Below are positions 28,259 to 36,930 of a stretch of 64,000 nt of DNA, one piece after another (position 1 is the first letter of the stretch; the number at the start of each line of letters is the position of its first letter). Made by a program: the position numbers and the translations under genes. The notes below the pieces were generated by a model, which was given only the letters and a program-made list of their open reading frames with translations, ran no database searches and was not told where the DNA came from. The stretch comes from J054 sp963850255 (GTDB lineage: Bacteria; Pseudomonadota; Gammaproteobacteria; Steroidobacterales; GCA-2729495). The DNA lies in NCBI GenBank assembly GCA_963850255.1, contig CAWKLL010000036.1, positions 37,751 through 101,750 on the forward strand. Direction: 5' to 3'.

Positions 28259-28578
28259 AACGGCTTTTTGGCGGGCTCGCACTGGCGGTACTACTCAGCG
28301 TCGGCGGCGTGCAGGGCTGCGCATCCAGCGGCGTGCGCACGAGCATCGGCGTCGGCTATTACGGCGGCCACTACGGCTATAGCCCCTACGGGTACTACGG
28401 ACGCGGACCCGTTGTGGTGGTTCCACCCGGCGGCATCGGCGGACCCGGTATTGAACAGCCCATTGCGCCACCGCCGCAAGCGGTGCAAATGCCTGAATTC
28501 AACGATTACGGCCCGCCGTCCGCCGGCTTTGACGATTTTGGCGGCTATGACGATTTCGGTGGTTTCGACGACTTTTAG
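28255..28578 (+). CDS. Small Gly/Tyr/Pro-rich lipoprotein with an Asp-Phe repeat tail
   Basis: 107 residues. A lipobox signal (LLSVGGVQGC) predicts a lipid-anchored mature protein of ~86 residues. The mature part is low-complexity: YYGGHYGYSPYGYYGRG, a Pro/Val stretch, then a tail of three near-repeats (GFDDFGG, YDDFGG, FDDF). The acidic aromatic tail has no family I recognise. The gene overlaps the VOC gene (ATGA), and its stop overlaps the stop of the opposing gene by 4 bp. Confidence 0.7.
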   Translation: MKRLFGGLALAVLLSVGGVQGCASSGVRTSIGVGYYGGHYGYSPYGYYGRGPVVVVPPGGIGGPGIEQPIAPPPQAVQMPEFNDYGPPSAGFDDFGGYDDFGGFDDF

Positions 28579-29255
28579 TTGACGAGATTTTCGGCCTTTA
28601 GCCAAGCAGGCAAAGCCTGCCGAAGGTCGCCAAGGTAATGCTCAACATCCTCATTCATGCTTTCTAGCGCAGGCGCCAGCCCCAGCAGCAAGTCTTCGGC
28701 AATACGCCTCAAAATTGCTGCCTGATCCTGCAGCCTTTTTCGATCCCCGGGACATGCGCTTTCGATCACCTTAAGGCGTGCCAGCCCAAAAGCCTGGTGA
28801 CCGTCTTCCTGGTGAAGAATCAGTCGCCGCAAACCGCTTAAACCGACTTCACGACGTGCCAGTTCGGCGTTCAAGCGATGCAGAACAACATGGCCAACGG
28901 TTTCCAGCATTACCTGCTGTACCAACACCGAGCCGAGAAAATCGCCTTCCGACAGGCGTGCCTCACCGGCTCGCTGCAATCGATCCAGGGCCCGACTACC
29001 GGGAGTCTTTGCCTTAGAACGGTCTACCCAGCTGGCGCCCTGCTCGAAAACACGCGCGTGAAACTTTTCCTGCCTGGCCTGGCGGCGCAGAAAAACGCGT
29101 GCTTCGTCATCGGGTGCGATCTTTGCCTGGGCGAGAGCACCGGCCACGGCTATGCGTTCGCCGTGAGCCAACAGACGCAGTAAGCCGGAAAACTCACCTC
29201 GCTGTTTCGCAGTTATTGCCTCGCGGTGGCAGCTTGATAAATTACCAAGGCGCAT
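28575..29255 (-). CDS. Ferritin-like di-iron protein at the end of the arn operon
   Basis: 226 residues, all helical. Two ExxH motifs (QEKFHARVFEQG and HQEDGHQAFG), plus single Glu residues in the helices before each (GERIAVAGALAQ; LETVGHVVLHRL), give the E, ExxH, E, ExxH set of di-iron carboxylate proteins. Relatives include fatty-acid/aldehyde and N-oxygenases and MiaE-type hydroxylases; I cannot place it in one subfamily. No signal peptide, so cytoplasmic. The Met at 29255 is chosen because it lies 13 bp after the preceding stop; an in-frame start at 29303 would overlap that gene. Position suggests co-transcription with the arn genes, so a hydroxylation step on a lipid or sugar precursor is possible but unproven. 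Confidence 0.7.
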   Translation of the reverse strand: MRLGNLSSCHREAITAKQRGEFSGLLRLLAHGERIAVAGALAQAKIAPDDEARVFLRRQARQEKFHARVFEQGASWVDRSKAKTPGSRALDRLQRAGEARLSEGDFLGSVLVQQVMLETVGHVVLHRLNAELARREVGLSGLRRLILHQEDGHQAFGLARLKVIESACPGDRKRLQDQAAILRRIAEDLLLGLAPALESMNEDVEHYLGDLRQALPAWLKAENLVN

Positions 29256-29268
29256 ATGCTCATAAACC

Positions 29269-31011
29269 TCAGGGCGCGACGATTTCCGCAGGACGCTGGC
29301 CAATCAGCCAGTACAGCCCCTGCTTTTCTTTATCAACACGGGGGTGGCCTTCCGCCACGACACGAAAATCAGGCGCGTCTTTGAAGCCCATCAGCGTCAG
29401 CACATCCGCTTCACCGCGAGCAATCTTGTTGACGATGACACTGTTATAACGCGGGTCCTGATGACGTAATACCCCAACGACGCTTTCGCGATCGGGTAGC
29501 TGCGGAACAGCCCAGTCACCGTGGTAGTAAAGCAAGGCCAACTCTGTCTCCTTGAAATTCCAGCCGGCTATGCCGGCCCGGCTGGCCACCGGCACCTGCT
29601 CAAGGAACGCCAGCGTGTCTTCGCGCATGGATTTGGCCAGGTCTACGCTGGGCAACACCACTGTAAGCACTGCAAAAAACAGCAACGCCGTCGCGCTGCC
29701 AAGCAGCAGGCCAGCATTGCGCCGAAAGCGCCAACCGAGCACCCCGATCAGCACCGCAATTAGCAATGAAACTAGTTTGAATAGATTCCACTCAGAAAGT
29801 TCCGCCAGCACCGCCGGCGGTACACGATCGGCCAGGCTCGTTGCGAACCAGGGGGTCTGACTGACGGCCAGCAAAATGAAGGCACACAGCGCGGTCCAGC
29901 CGAGAGCGAACCAGCGCAGGCTCTTGATCCCGGCCTGCGTCAGGGCAAGGGCCGCCAACATCGCAATGGCGGGCAGCAGCGGCAGCAGGTAGAGGGCTCG
30001 CTTGGTAGACGAAGCGGATAGCAGCACCAGCCCGCCCAGCAACCAACTCCAGAGAAATACCCGCGCCATCGGCAAGCGCCGCTCACGCCATAAGGTCAGG
30101 CTATCCCGCACCAGCTGTGTCGCGACCAGGTACAGCCATGGCAGCGTGTAGATGGCCAGGTTGGGCAGGTAGTAAAAATACTCCCCCGACTTGATATGCC
30201 CCAGGTGGGAAGAACTGCCGGACAGACGGCCGACATGGTTGTCCCAGAACCAGACTTGCCACAAGGCTTCACCGTCGGCATGCAAGCGCAGGGCCAGCAT
30301 CCAGGCCAGGCTTGGCAACAGCAGGCCAAGCAGCGCGGCCAGGTGGCCGAGCCAAAGAAACCCGGCGCATTGCGCGCGTTGCGGCCAGACCCATAGGAAT
30401 AGTGGCAGCCACGCGAATGCCAGGAGCAACGGACCAATCAGCCCCTTGCTGAGAAAAGCCCCGGCCGCAAACAGACCCGCGAGCAGCATCAGTGCCGGAC
30501 GTCGCTCCTGAAAGCCTGCCAGCAGGGCCCAGGTCGACGCCAGCATGAAGAAGGCCAGGCCGGGATCAACGCGCAACCAGTGATAGTTAGCCAGGAAGCC
30601 AGGCAGGGTTGCGAGGATTATTACCGTCCACTGCGCCGTTTCGCGGCCGGACAGCCGAAAAGCCATCAGCCAGCTCAGCCACAGCACACCGGCACCGAGC
30701 AAAACATTCTGTAGTCGCAGCGCGTTCAACACGCCGATACTGTCAGCCAGGCCCTGTACCAGCAGCGCTCCCACGACGAAATACAGCGGTGGCTTTTCAA
30801 CGAAAGGCTGGCCAGCCAGGTGCGGCACCACGTAGTCGTTGCGCTCGATCATCTCTTTTACGATGGCTGCCACGCGCGGCTCGTCCGGCGTCCACAGGTC
30901 ATGGTTGAACTGCCCGGCCAGCAAGCTTGCCAGCACCAGCACCAGCAATCCGTACCAGGCGATTTTGCCTAGCGCCTGGTCACTGCCAGATAGTTGCGTA
31001 TCGTTACGCAT
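29269..31011 (-). CDS. GT39-type membrane glycosyltransferase in the arn operon
   Basis: 580 residues with about 12 hydrophobic helices. The first periplasmic loop has WTPDEPRVAAIVKEMIERND and QPFVEKPPLYFVVGALL, the Asp-Glu and Glu-Lys-Pro motifs of polyprenyl-phosphate-dependent GT39/ArnT-like transferases. Outside these it lacks the specific ArnT stretches seen in the gene at 25669, such as the FFWVEHIQRF loop and the GELKYGLxYP tail. It may attach L-Ara4N to another acceptor, or another sugar to the outer membrane. The start at 31011 gives an 8-bp overlap with arnD. An in-frame start at 31164 is not needed. Confidence 0.7.
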   Translation of the reverse strand: MRNDTQLSGSDQALGKIAWYGLLVLVLASLLAGQFNHDLWTPDEPRVAAIVKEMIERNDYVVPHLAGQPFVEKPPLYFVVGALLVQGLADSIGVLNALRLQNVLLGAGVLWLSWLMAFRLSGRETAQWTVIILATLPGFLANYHWLRVDPGLAFFMLASTWALLAGFQERRPALMLLAGLFAAGAFLSKGLIGPLLLAFAWLPLFLWVWPQRAQCAGFLWLGHLAALLGLLLPSLAWMLALRLHADGEALWQVWFWDNHVGRLSGSSSHLGHIKSGEYFYYLPNLAIYTLPWLYLVATQLVRDSLTLWRERRLPMARVFLWSWLLGGLVLLSASSTKRALYLLPLLPAIAMLAALALTQAGIKSLRWFALGWTALCAFILLAVSQTPWFATSLADRVPPAVLAELSEWNLFKLVSLLIAVLIGVLGWRFRRNAGLLLGSATALLFFAVLTVVLPSVDLAKSMREDTLAFLEQVPVASRAGIAGWNFKETELALLYYHGDWAVPQLPDRESVVGVLRHQDPRYNSVIVNKIARGEADVLTLMGFKDAPDFRVVAEGHPRVDKEKQGLYWLIGQRPAEIVAP

Positions 31012-31895
31012 CGGCTTGCACCGCCAGCTCGCCGCTACGCCCCGGCAAAGTCCCTGCCTGCATGCGCCCCAACGGTAGGGCAGCAATATCCAGACTGCGA
31101 TACAAATCCTCCGTGGCGCATAACTCATAGCCCTGGGATTGCCAGCCGTCGAGCAAACGCTCAAACACGGGCATCAGTTTCATGCCTTCCAGTTCCGCAT
31201 GCAGGGTAAATACCTGCGCGTGCTCCGGATCGGTCTCAGTAGCCTGCAACAGCCGCGTGTGCACATTGGACTCGTCACAACCATCCACACCGATCAGTTC
31301 ATCCAGCGTCGGCAAAGTCGTCGGCAATTGCGGACAGTTTTCCGCGCCCACCGGCCGAAAAGGCCGGCTGCCACGGCAATCGCTGGCGTAGTCCAGTCCC
31401 GCCGCCTGTTCCAATGCCGGCACCGAGTCATTGACCTGCCAGCCGGCCGCGCCACAGGTTTGCGCCGGACGATCGAATACCTGCTGAAAACCCGCCAGAG
31501 CGGCATGCAACTCATGACGTGCCCAGTCGACGCCACGCCGAGCCACAAAATCCTGCCAGCGCACGTGATCCCAGGCATGCACACCAACCTCGTGGCCGGC
31601 CTGCGCCACGGCGCGCATCTCAGCCCGCGCCTTGCGACCAATATTCGGTCCGGGCAGCAAAGTGCCATACAACAGGGTCCGTATGCCGTAGTGAGACACT
31701 ACCGAGGTGCGTTGAACCTTGCCGAAGAAGCCCGGGCCTGAATACCCGTCGCAAAGCGCGGCCGGTATTGTCCGGTCCGAGACTGAACAGGAAGGTGGCG
31801 CGAATACCGCGGCGATCGAACAGACGCTGCAGCGCCGGCACCCCCTCACGGGTGCCCCGCAGCGTGTCAACGTCAACTTTTAAACACAGTCGCAC
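31004..31895 (-). CDS. arnD: 4-deoxy-4-formamido-L-arabinose-phosphoundecaprenol deformylase, frameshifted
   Basis: ArnD removes the formyl group from undecaprenyl-phosphate-L-Ara4FN. The protein matches E. coli ArnD end to end (~296 residues): KVDVDTLRGTREGVPALQRL, FLFSLGPDNTGRALRRVF, LLPGPNIGRKA, the metal-site HEVGVHAWDHVRWQ, the AAGWQ loop, YASDCRGSRPFRP and the C-terminal LPLGRMQAGTLPGRSGEL. The first ~54 residues are in a different frame from the rest. Removing one base in the GC run at 31731-31738 joins VFRPG to FFGKVQR, which is the family sequence. It lies 6 bp after the decarboxylase gene. Confidence 0.85.
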
Positions 31896-31901
31896 GGCGA
31901 C

Positions 31902-32957
31902 TCACGCGTTGGCGTCGCTGTCCATTAAGTCACGCGCGATGGCCACGTCACCCCGGTAAGCTTCGAACAACTGGGTCAACGCATTGCGCAGCTCCCACTC
32001 GGGCTTCCAGTCCAGATCCTTCATGGTGTTTTCAATCCACGGCTTGCGGCGCTGAATGTCCTGGTAACCCTTGCCGTAGTAGTCGGCCGAGCGGCTTTCC
32101 ACCAGCTCAACTTTGTCCAGCAACTGCGACCACTCCGGGAACTGGCCGGCGATATCCAGCATCGCTTCAGCCAATTCGCGCACCGAGGCCTCGTTGCCGG
32201 GATGGCCGATGTTGTAGATATTGCCGGTGGCAACGCCGTTGCGGTTTTCCAGGATCTTCATTAATGCACTGATGCCATCATCGACAAAGGTAAAGGTACG
32301 GCGTTGTTCGCCGCCATCCACCAGTACGATGTTTTCGCCACGCGCGATATGGCCCAGAAACTGCGTAACCACGCGCGAGCTGCCTTCCTTGGCGGTGTAA
32401 AGACTATCCAGACCCGGGCCAATCCAGTTGAACGGACGAAACAGCGTGAAATCAAAGCCGTCGCGGTCACCGTAGGCATAGATCACCCGGTCCATCAGCT
32501 GCTTGGAGCAGGAGTAGATCCAGCGCTGCATCTCAATCGGGCCGAGCACGAAGTTCGACTCGGTGGGATGAAACTGATCATCCGCACACATGCCGTAGAC
32601 TTCGGAAGTAGACGGAAAGATGATGCGCTTCTTATAGCGCACCGCCTGCTCCACGATGGGCAGGTTGGCCATGAAGTCCAGCTCGAACACCGCCAGCGGG
32701 TTACGCACATAGGTTGCCGGCGTGGCGATTGCCACCAGCGGCAGGACCACGTCGCATTTCTTCACGTGATACTCGATCCACTCTTTATTGATCGAAATAT
32801 CGCCTTCAAAGAAATGAAAACGGCTGTTGCCGCTGAATTCGGCGACCCGGTCGCTGTTCATGTCCATGCCGAACACTTCCCAGTCCGTCGTGTCGAGGAT
32901 ACGGCGGGTCAGGTGATGGCCGATGAAGCCATTGACCCCAAGGATGAGTACTTTCAT
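31902..32957 (-). CDS. UDP-glucuronate decarboxylase (ArnA C-terminal half as a separate protein)
   Basis: 351 residues, colinear with residues ~315-660 of E. coli ArnA. It oxidises and decarboxylates UDP-glucuronate to UDP-4-keto-pentose with NAD. Seen: LILGVNGFIGHHLT (NAD loop), EGDISINKEWIEYHVKKCDVV in two overlapping parts, FPSTSEVYGM with Ser118-Glu119, YSCSKQL with Tyr147 and Lys152, FRPFNWIGPGLD and KGYQDIQRRKPW with the decarboxylation Arg. In enteric bacteria this domain is fused to the formyltransferase. Here a separate gene ends 34 bp upstream. No UDP-glucose dehydrogenase (ugd) is in the window. Confidence 0.9.
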   Translation of the reverse strand: MKVLILGVNGFIGHHLTRRILDTTDWEVFGMDMNSDRVAEFSGNSRFHFFEGDISINKEWIEYHVKKCDVVLPLVAIATPATYVRNPLAVFELDFMANLPIVEQAVRYKKRIIFPSTSEVYGMCADDQFHPTESNFVLGPIEMQRWIYSCSKQLMDRVIYAYGDRDGFDFTLFRPFNWIGPGLDSLYTAKEGSSRVVTQFLGHIARGENIVLVDGGEQRRTFTFVDDGISALMKILENRNGVATGNIYNIGHPGNEASVRELAEAMLDIAGQFPEWSQLLDKVELVESRSADYYGKGYQDIQRRKPWIENTMKDLDWKPEWELRNALTQLFEAYRGDVAIARDLMDSDANA

Positions 32958-32991
32958 AGCGTCGTTCCTGGATTTCTAAATTGATACATTA

Positions 32992-33924
32992 TTAAAGGGC
33001 AATTTCATGGGCCTTAAAAAGCGCCACAAAGGCCGACTCGTCCAGGTCGGAACCTGCAACGGACAGCCGGGTAATTTCTAAACGCTGACCGTCCACGCAG
33101 TCAGCATAGCAACGGCCTTCCTGCCAATACAGACGAGCCGCGCTGCCGTTGGCAGGTTCCGCGGCGAAATGACTGCCCAGCAGCAGCAGGCGGGTGCCAG
33201 CCTGGTCGGTAAAAGCACCGGGATAAGGCGGCGCCACGGCGCGTACCAGGTTGTGAACGTTCCAGGCTGTCTGTTGCCAGTCGATGCGGCCGTCTTCCGG
33301 CTTGCGCCCGCCGAAGTAGCTGCCGGCGGCGAGATCCAGCGGCCGGTGACTGGCGCTGCCGTCAGCCAGGGCCGGCAGCGCGCGATCCAGCAACTCACCG
33401 GCCGCGACTACCATGCGCTGAAAAACTTCACCGGCGGTGTCATTGTCACCAATGCGCAGGGCTTGCTGATCCACCAGATCGCCGGCGTCGGGTTTGACGG
33501 TCATGGCGTGCAGGCTCACACCGGTTTCCCGCTCGCCATGCAGCACGGCCCAATTCACCGGCACCCGGCCGCGATACTTGGGTAACAAAGAACCGTGCAG
33601 GTTGTAGGCCCCGCGTGTCGGCAGTTCCAGCAGCTCAGCGCCGAGCATATTGCGATAGTAAAAGGAGAACAGGAAATCCGGCCGGCTGGCACGCACGGCC
33701 TCAATCACTGTGTCGGTATTGGTTTCATCCGGCGTCAGCACCGGAATGCCCGCAGATCTGGCACGCTCCGCCAGGCTGGCAAACCAGATTTCTTCATCCG
33801 GATTATCCTGATGAGTCACCACCAGCGGCACCTCGTAGCCGTGCTGAAGCAGTTTCTGCAGGCCCAGCACGCCAACATCGTGGTAGCCGAAAACCACCGC
33901 GCGCCACGGTTTCAAATTATTCAT
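32992..33924 (-). CDS. UDP-L-Ara4N formyltransferase (ArnA N-terminal half as a separate protein)
   Basis: 310 residues matching the N-terminal half of E. coli ArnA. It uses 10-formyl-tetrahydrofolate to formylate UDP-L-Ara4N, which drives the pathway forward. Motifs: VVFGYHDVGVLGL, THQDNPDEEIWF, FSFYYRNML, the catalytic NLHGSLLPKYRGR (Asn108, His110) and KPDAGDLVDQ (Asp146). The C-terminal ~110 residues form the small OB-like domain of formyltransferases. It lies 21 bp after arnC and 34 bp before the decarboxylase gene. Confidence 0.9.
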   Translation of the reverse strand: MNNLKPWRAVVFGYHDVGVLGLQKLLQHGYEVPLVVTHQDNPDEEIWFASLAERARSAGIPVLTPDETNTDTVIEAVRASRPDFLFSFYYRNMLGAELLELPTRGAYNLHGSLLPKYRGRVPVNWAVLHGERETGVSLHAMTVKPDAGDLVDQQALRIGDNDTAGEVFQRMVVAAGELLDRALPALADGSASHRPLDLAAGSYFGGRKPEDGRIDWQQTAWNVHNLVRAVAPPYPGAFTDQAGTRLLLLGSHFAAEPANGSAARLYWQEGRCYADCVDGQRLEITRLSVAGSDLDESAFVALFKAHEIAL

Positions 33925-33945
33925 GTCAAAAAACGACGCTGCCGA

Positions 33946-34920
33946 TCAGTCGTCGGCCTCCGAATCTTCAACTTCGGATAACACAGCTGCAATCATGTAG
34001 CGCGGGCGACGGCGCACTTGTTTGTACAGGCGGCCGATATATTCACCGAGCAGGCCGATGCCGAACAGGCAGATGCCGATCAGAAAAAAGGCGATGCCAA
34101 ACAGGGTAAACAGCCCCTCGGCTTCCGGACCAATCACCAGGCGTCGAATGGCCAGCACGACGACCAGCACCAGCGACATAAATGCCACCACCATGCCGAG
34201 AATAGAAAACGTCTGCAGCGGTACGATGGAGAAGCTGGTCATCAGGTCGAAGTTGAGCTGGATTAGTGACAACAGCGAGTATTTCGATTCGCCGGCGGCA
34301 CGATCTTCATGTTCGACCACCACTTCGGTGGGTCGCGCCGCATAAATATAGGCCAGCACGGGAATAAAGGTGGTGGCTTCCCGCGACTGCAGAATCGCCT
34401 CAATGATGGCGCGGTCGTAGCAGCGCATCATGCAGCCCTGGTCGGTGATACTGATCCCGGTGAGTCGCTCGCGCAGGCGGTTCATCCAGCGTGAAGCGAC
34501 CTTGCGCCATTGACTATCGTGGCGCATGGCGCGAATTGAACCTACGTAATCATGACCCTCGTCAATCTTCTCCAGTAGCTTGGGAATTTCTTCCGGCGGA
34601 TTCTGCAGATCCGCATCGATGGTCATCACGCTCTGGCCGCGAGCCTGGGCAAAGCCGGCCTCCAGCGCAGCGTGCTGGCCGGCATTGACCTTGAGATAAA
34701 CCACCCGGGTGGTGTCCGGACGAGCCTGGAATTGCTCACGGAGCATGGCCGCCGAGCGATCACGGCTGCCGTCATCAATAAAGATCACTTCGTAGCTGCG
34801 ATCCAGGCCGTCGAGAACCGGGTAAAGGCGACGAAACAGCTCATCGAGTACCGCTTCCTCGTTGTAGACAGGAATGCAAACCGACAAGCTCACCAGGGAT
34901 TTTTTGACCGGTATATTCAT
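33946..34920 (-). CDS. arnC: Undecaprenyl-phosphate 4-deoxy-4-formamido-L-arabinose transferase
   Basis: 324 residues. An N-terminal GT2 domain (SVCIPVYNEEAVLDELF, FIDDGSRDRS, the DADLQNPPEEI metal motif) is followed by two C-terminal membrane helices (~235-260 and ~270-295). The ending GEYIGRLYKQVRRRPRYM is typical of ArnC. It transfers L-Ara4FN from UDP to undecaprenyl phosphate at the cytoplasmic face. Its start overlaps the arnB stop by 4 bp (ATGA). Confidence 0.9.
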   Translation of the reverse strand: MNIPVKKSLVSLSVCIPVYNEEAVLDELFRRLYPVLDGLDRSYEVIFIDDGSRDRSAAMLREQFQARPDTTRVVYLKVNAGQHAALEAGFAQARGQSVMTIDADLQNPPEEIPKLLEKIDEGHDYVGSIRAMRHDSQWRKVASRWMNRLRERLTGISITDQGCMMRCYDRAIIEAILQSREATTFIPVLAYIYAARPTEVVVEHEDRAAGESKYSLLSLIQLNFDLMTSFSIVPLQTFSILGMVVAFMSLVLVVVLAIRRLVIGPEAEGLFTLFGIAFFLIGICLFGIGLLGEYIGRLYKQVRRRPRYMIAAVLSEVEDSEADD

Positions 34921-36035
34921 GCGGCCACCGCGGATAACAAACTATCGAACGCATGCACCACGCTGCGCGCCTCCGCGTCACTCAGGGTCGGATACATCGG
35001 TAATGTCAGGGTCTGGGTGCCAATCTGCTCGGCGTTGGGATGATCACCCGGCTTGCCGCCCAAACCACGATACAGCTCAAACAGATGCACCGGCGGGTAA
35101 TGCAGACCCGTGTCCACGCCCTGCTCTCTCAGTTGCGCCCGGAACGCCGAACGATCCGTGCCCAGGGCAGCGAAGTCGACACGCACGTTAAACATGTTCC
35201 AACTGTGACCCGTACCATCGGGCGGCAAGTGCAGCGCCGGGTGCACGGGCATCTCGGCCAGGTACAGCTCGGCCAGCTCGCGGCGACGTGCGACCCAGGC
35301 ATCCAGCTGCGCCAATTGGACCAGGCCAATGGCGGCGCTGACGTCGGGCAGATTCATTTTCCCGCCCCACATGCTGACGTCGACGTTACCTTCGGCATCT
35401 TTGCTGATGCCGTGAAAGCGCAGCTTCTCGATTTGCTCTGCATCCTGATCGGAAAAGCACACCACCGCACCACCTTCGATGGTGGTGATGTTCTTATTGG
35501 CCTGAAAACTGAAACACACCAGGTCGCCGCAGGAGCCGATGGGATAGCCCTGGTAACCCGAACCAATCGCATGCGCCGCATCTTCAACAACGCGCAACTG
35601 GTGCTGCCTGGCCAACGCCCAGATATCCTCAAGGTCTGCGGCGAGACCGGCGAAGTGCACCGGCATGACGGCCCGGGTGCGGTCACTCAGTGCCGCCTGC
35701 ACGCCCGCCGCGGTGAGGTTGCGGGTGGCCAGATCAACGTCGCTGAATACCGGTGTCGCGCCGGTGCGCAATACCGCGTTCGCCGACGCGGCGAAGGTCA
35801 TACTGGGCACAATTACCTCGTCACCGGGACCAATGCCGGTCGCCAGCAAAGCCGCTTCCAGGGCCGCCGTGCCGGAACTCACTGCCAGCACTTTGCCATC
35901 GCCGTTCAGGTAGTCTGCCAGCGCAGACTCAAACGCGGCCAGTTTCGGGCCACTGGCAATCCAGCCTGAAGCCAGCACTTCGCTGACTCTCTCGGCTTCT
36001 AATGGGCCAAGGGTGGGGCGAGTAAAGGGCAGCAA
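34917..36035 (-). CDS. arnB: UDP-4-amino-4-deoxy-L-arabinose aminotransferase
   Basis: A 372-residue PLP enzyme of the DegT/DnrJ/EryC1 family. It transfers an amino group from glutamate to the UDP-4-keto-pentose. The cofactor loop SSGTAALEAAL, the EDAAHAIGSGY motif and the PLP-binding Lys181 in FSFQANKNITTIEGGA are present, as is the substrate-site HSWNMFNVRV. The assignment as ArnB, rather than another sugar aminotransferase, rests on its place directly before arnC and the two arnA halves. Confidence 0.88.
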   Translation of the reverse strand: MLPFTRPTLGPLEAERVSEVLASGWIASGPKLAAFESALADYLNGDGKVLAVSSGTAALEAALLATGIGPGDEVIVPSMTFAASANAVLRTGATPVFSDVDLATRNLTAAGVQAALSDRTRAVMPVHFAGLAADLEDIWALARQHQLRVVEDAAHAIGSGYQGYPIGSCGDLVCFSFQANKNITTIEGGAVVCFSDQDAEQIEKLRFHGISKDAEGNVDVSMWGGKMNLPDVSAAIGLVQLAQLDAWVARRRELAELYLAEMPVHPALHLPPDGTGHSWNMFNVRVDFAALGTDRSAFRAQLREQGVDTGLHYPPVHLFELYRGLGGKPGDHPNAEQIGTQTLTLPMYPTLSDAEARSVVHAFDSLLSAVAA

Positions 36036-36040
36036 GACGC

Positions 36041-36412
36041 TTAACTCCGATACAGCAAAAATACGCCAAAAATAATGACCAGAATGCCCAGCATGCGCGC
36101 CGGCCCCAGTGCCTCACCAAACAGCCACCAGGCCGCCACGGCATTCACCACGTAACCGATGGATAACATGGGGTAAGCAATGCTGACATCCACCCGGGAC
36201 AGCGCCAGGATCCAGATCACCACGCTAACGGCATAGCAGCCCAGGCCCAGCCAGATGGCCGGCGTAGCCGCGACCCGCAGCGCCACCGGCAAAGAATCCT
36301 GCCATTGCAGCGCAATGGGCCCGAGATCGCGTACACCCGCCTTAAGACCCAGTTGGGCAATGGCGTTTAACAACACGCCCGTAAGAATCAGGGCGAAACT
36401 CGTTCTGGTCAT
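36041..36412 (-). CDS. Small EamA/SMR-type membrane protein, ArnE/ArnF-like
   Basis: 123 residues with four membrane helices in the small-multidrug-resistance layout: ALILTGVLLNAIAQLGLKAG, then PAIWLGLGCYAVSVVIWI, DVSIAYPMLSIGYVVNAVAA and LGILVIIFGVFLL. In E. coli, ArnE and ArnF together flip undecaprenyl-phosphate-L-Ara4N to the periplasmic side. Here a single such gene heads the operon, 5 bp before arnB. It could work as a homodimer or with a partner elsewhere. The start at 36412 begins at the first membrane helix; an upstream in-frame start at 36481 adds an unlikely extension. Confidence 0.75.
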   Translation of the reverse strand: MTRTSFALILTGVLLNAIAQLGLKAGVRDLGPIALQWQDSLPVALRVAATPAIWLGLGCYAVSVVIWILALSRVDVSIAYPMLSIGYVVNAVAAWWLFGEALGPARMLGILVIIFGVFLLYRS

Positions 36413-36582
36413 TCCTCGTGCCCCAATCGGCCTGAAATCATTGCCTGTACTGGTTAAAACAGCTTTCGTTAACGCCGGCAAAGCATAGCATGCTGCCCTG
36501 CATGAGCCGGCCCACAGCTTGTCAGCCGGGCCGTGCGGCTGCTAGTGTTTTCCCATCAATTCGCGGTCTCCGGAGGTCGGCG

Positions 36583-36892
36583 ATGCTGCCAAAATTGCTC
36601 ATTCTGCGTAACGCTGCTGATCGCCGTATCCGGTCAGGCGCAATCACGCAATGAATCTCTGCGCTGTGGCAGCAAACTGGTGAAAGCCGGCATGAGCACC
36701 GATGAAGTGCGCGGCTACTGCGGCGCCCCGAGTAATGCGCGTGAAGAGGAGCGACCCATTCGTTCAGGCTCACGAATACTGGGCAGCTTCGTTGCACAGA
36801 TCTGGGAATATTCTCGCGGCGGAAACTCGCCTGCCGTGCTGGAATTTCACGACGGCGTACTGAAATCCATCACCTACCCCGGCAAGCGCTGA
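36583..36892 (+). CDS. Secreted DUF2845 protein, frameshifted in the signal peptide
   Basis: The mature domain is DUF2845: SLRCGSKLVKAGMSTDEVRGYCGAP with two conserved Cys, then QIWEYSRGG, VLEFHDGVLKSI. A strong ribosome site (GGAGGT, 5 bases spacing) precedes the ATG at 36583, which opens MLPKLLILR. The frame must then shift by one extra base at ~36609-36611 to continue as TLLIAVSGQAQS, giving a normal signal peptide. An in-frame GTG further upstream (36533) lacks a ribosome site and gives a poor N-terminus. Mature size ~80 residues, periplasmic; function unknown. Confidence 0.7.
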
Positions 36893-36930
36893 ATTCTTGT
36901 GGCGTTGCGCTGCACTCGAGTAAGCCCAGC

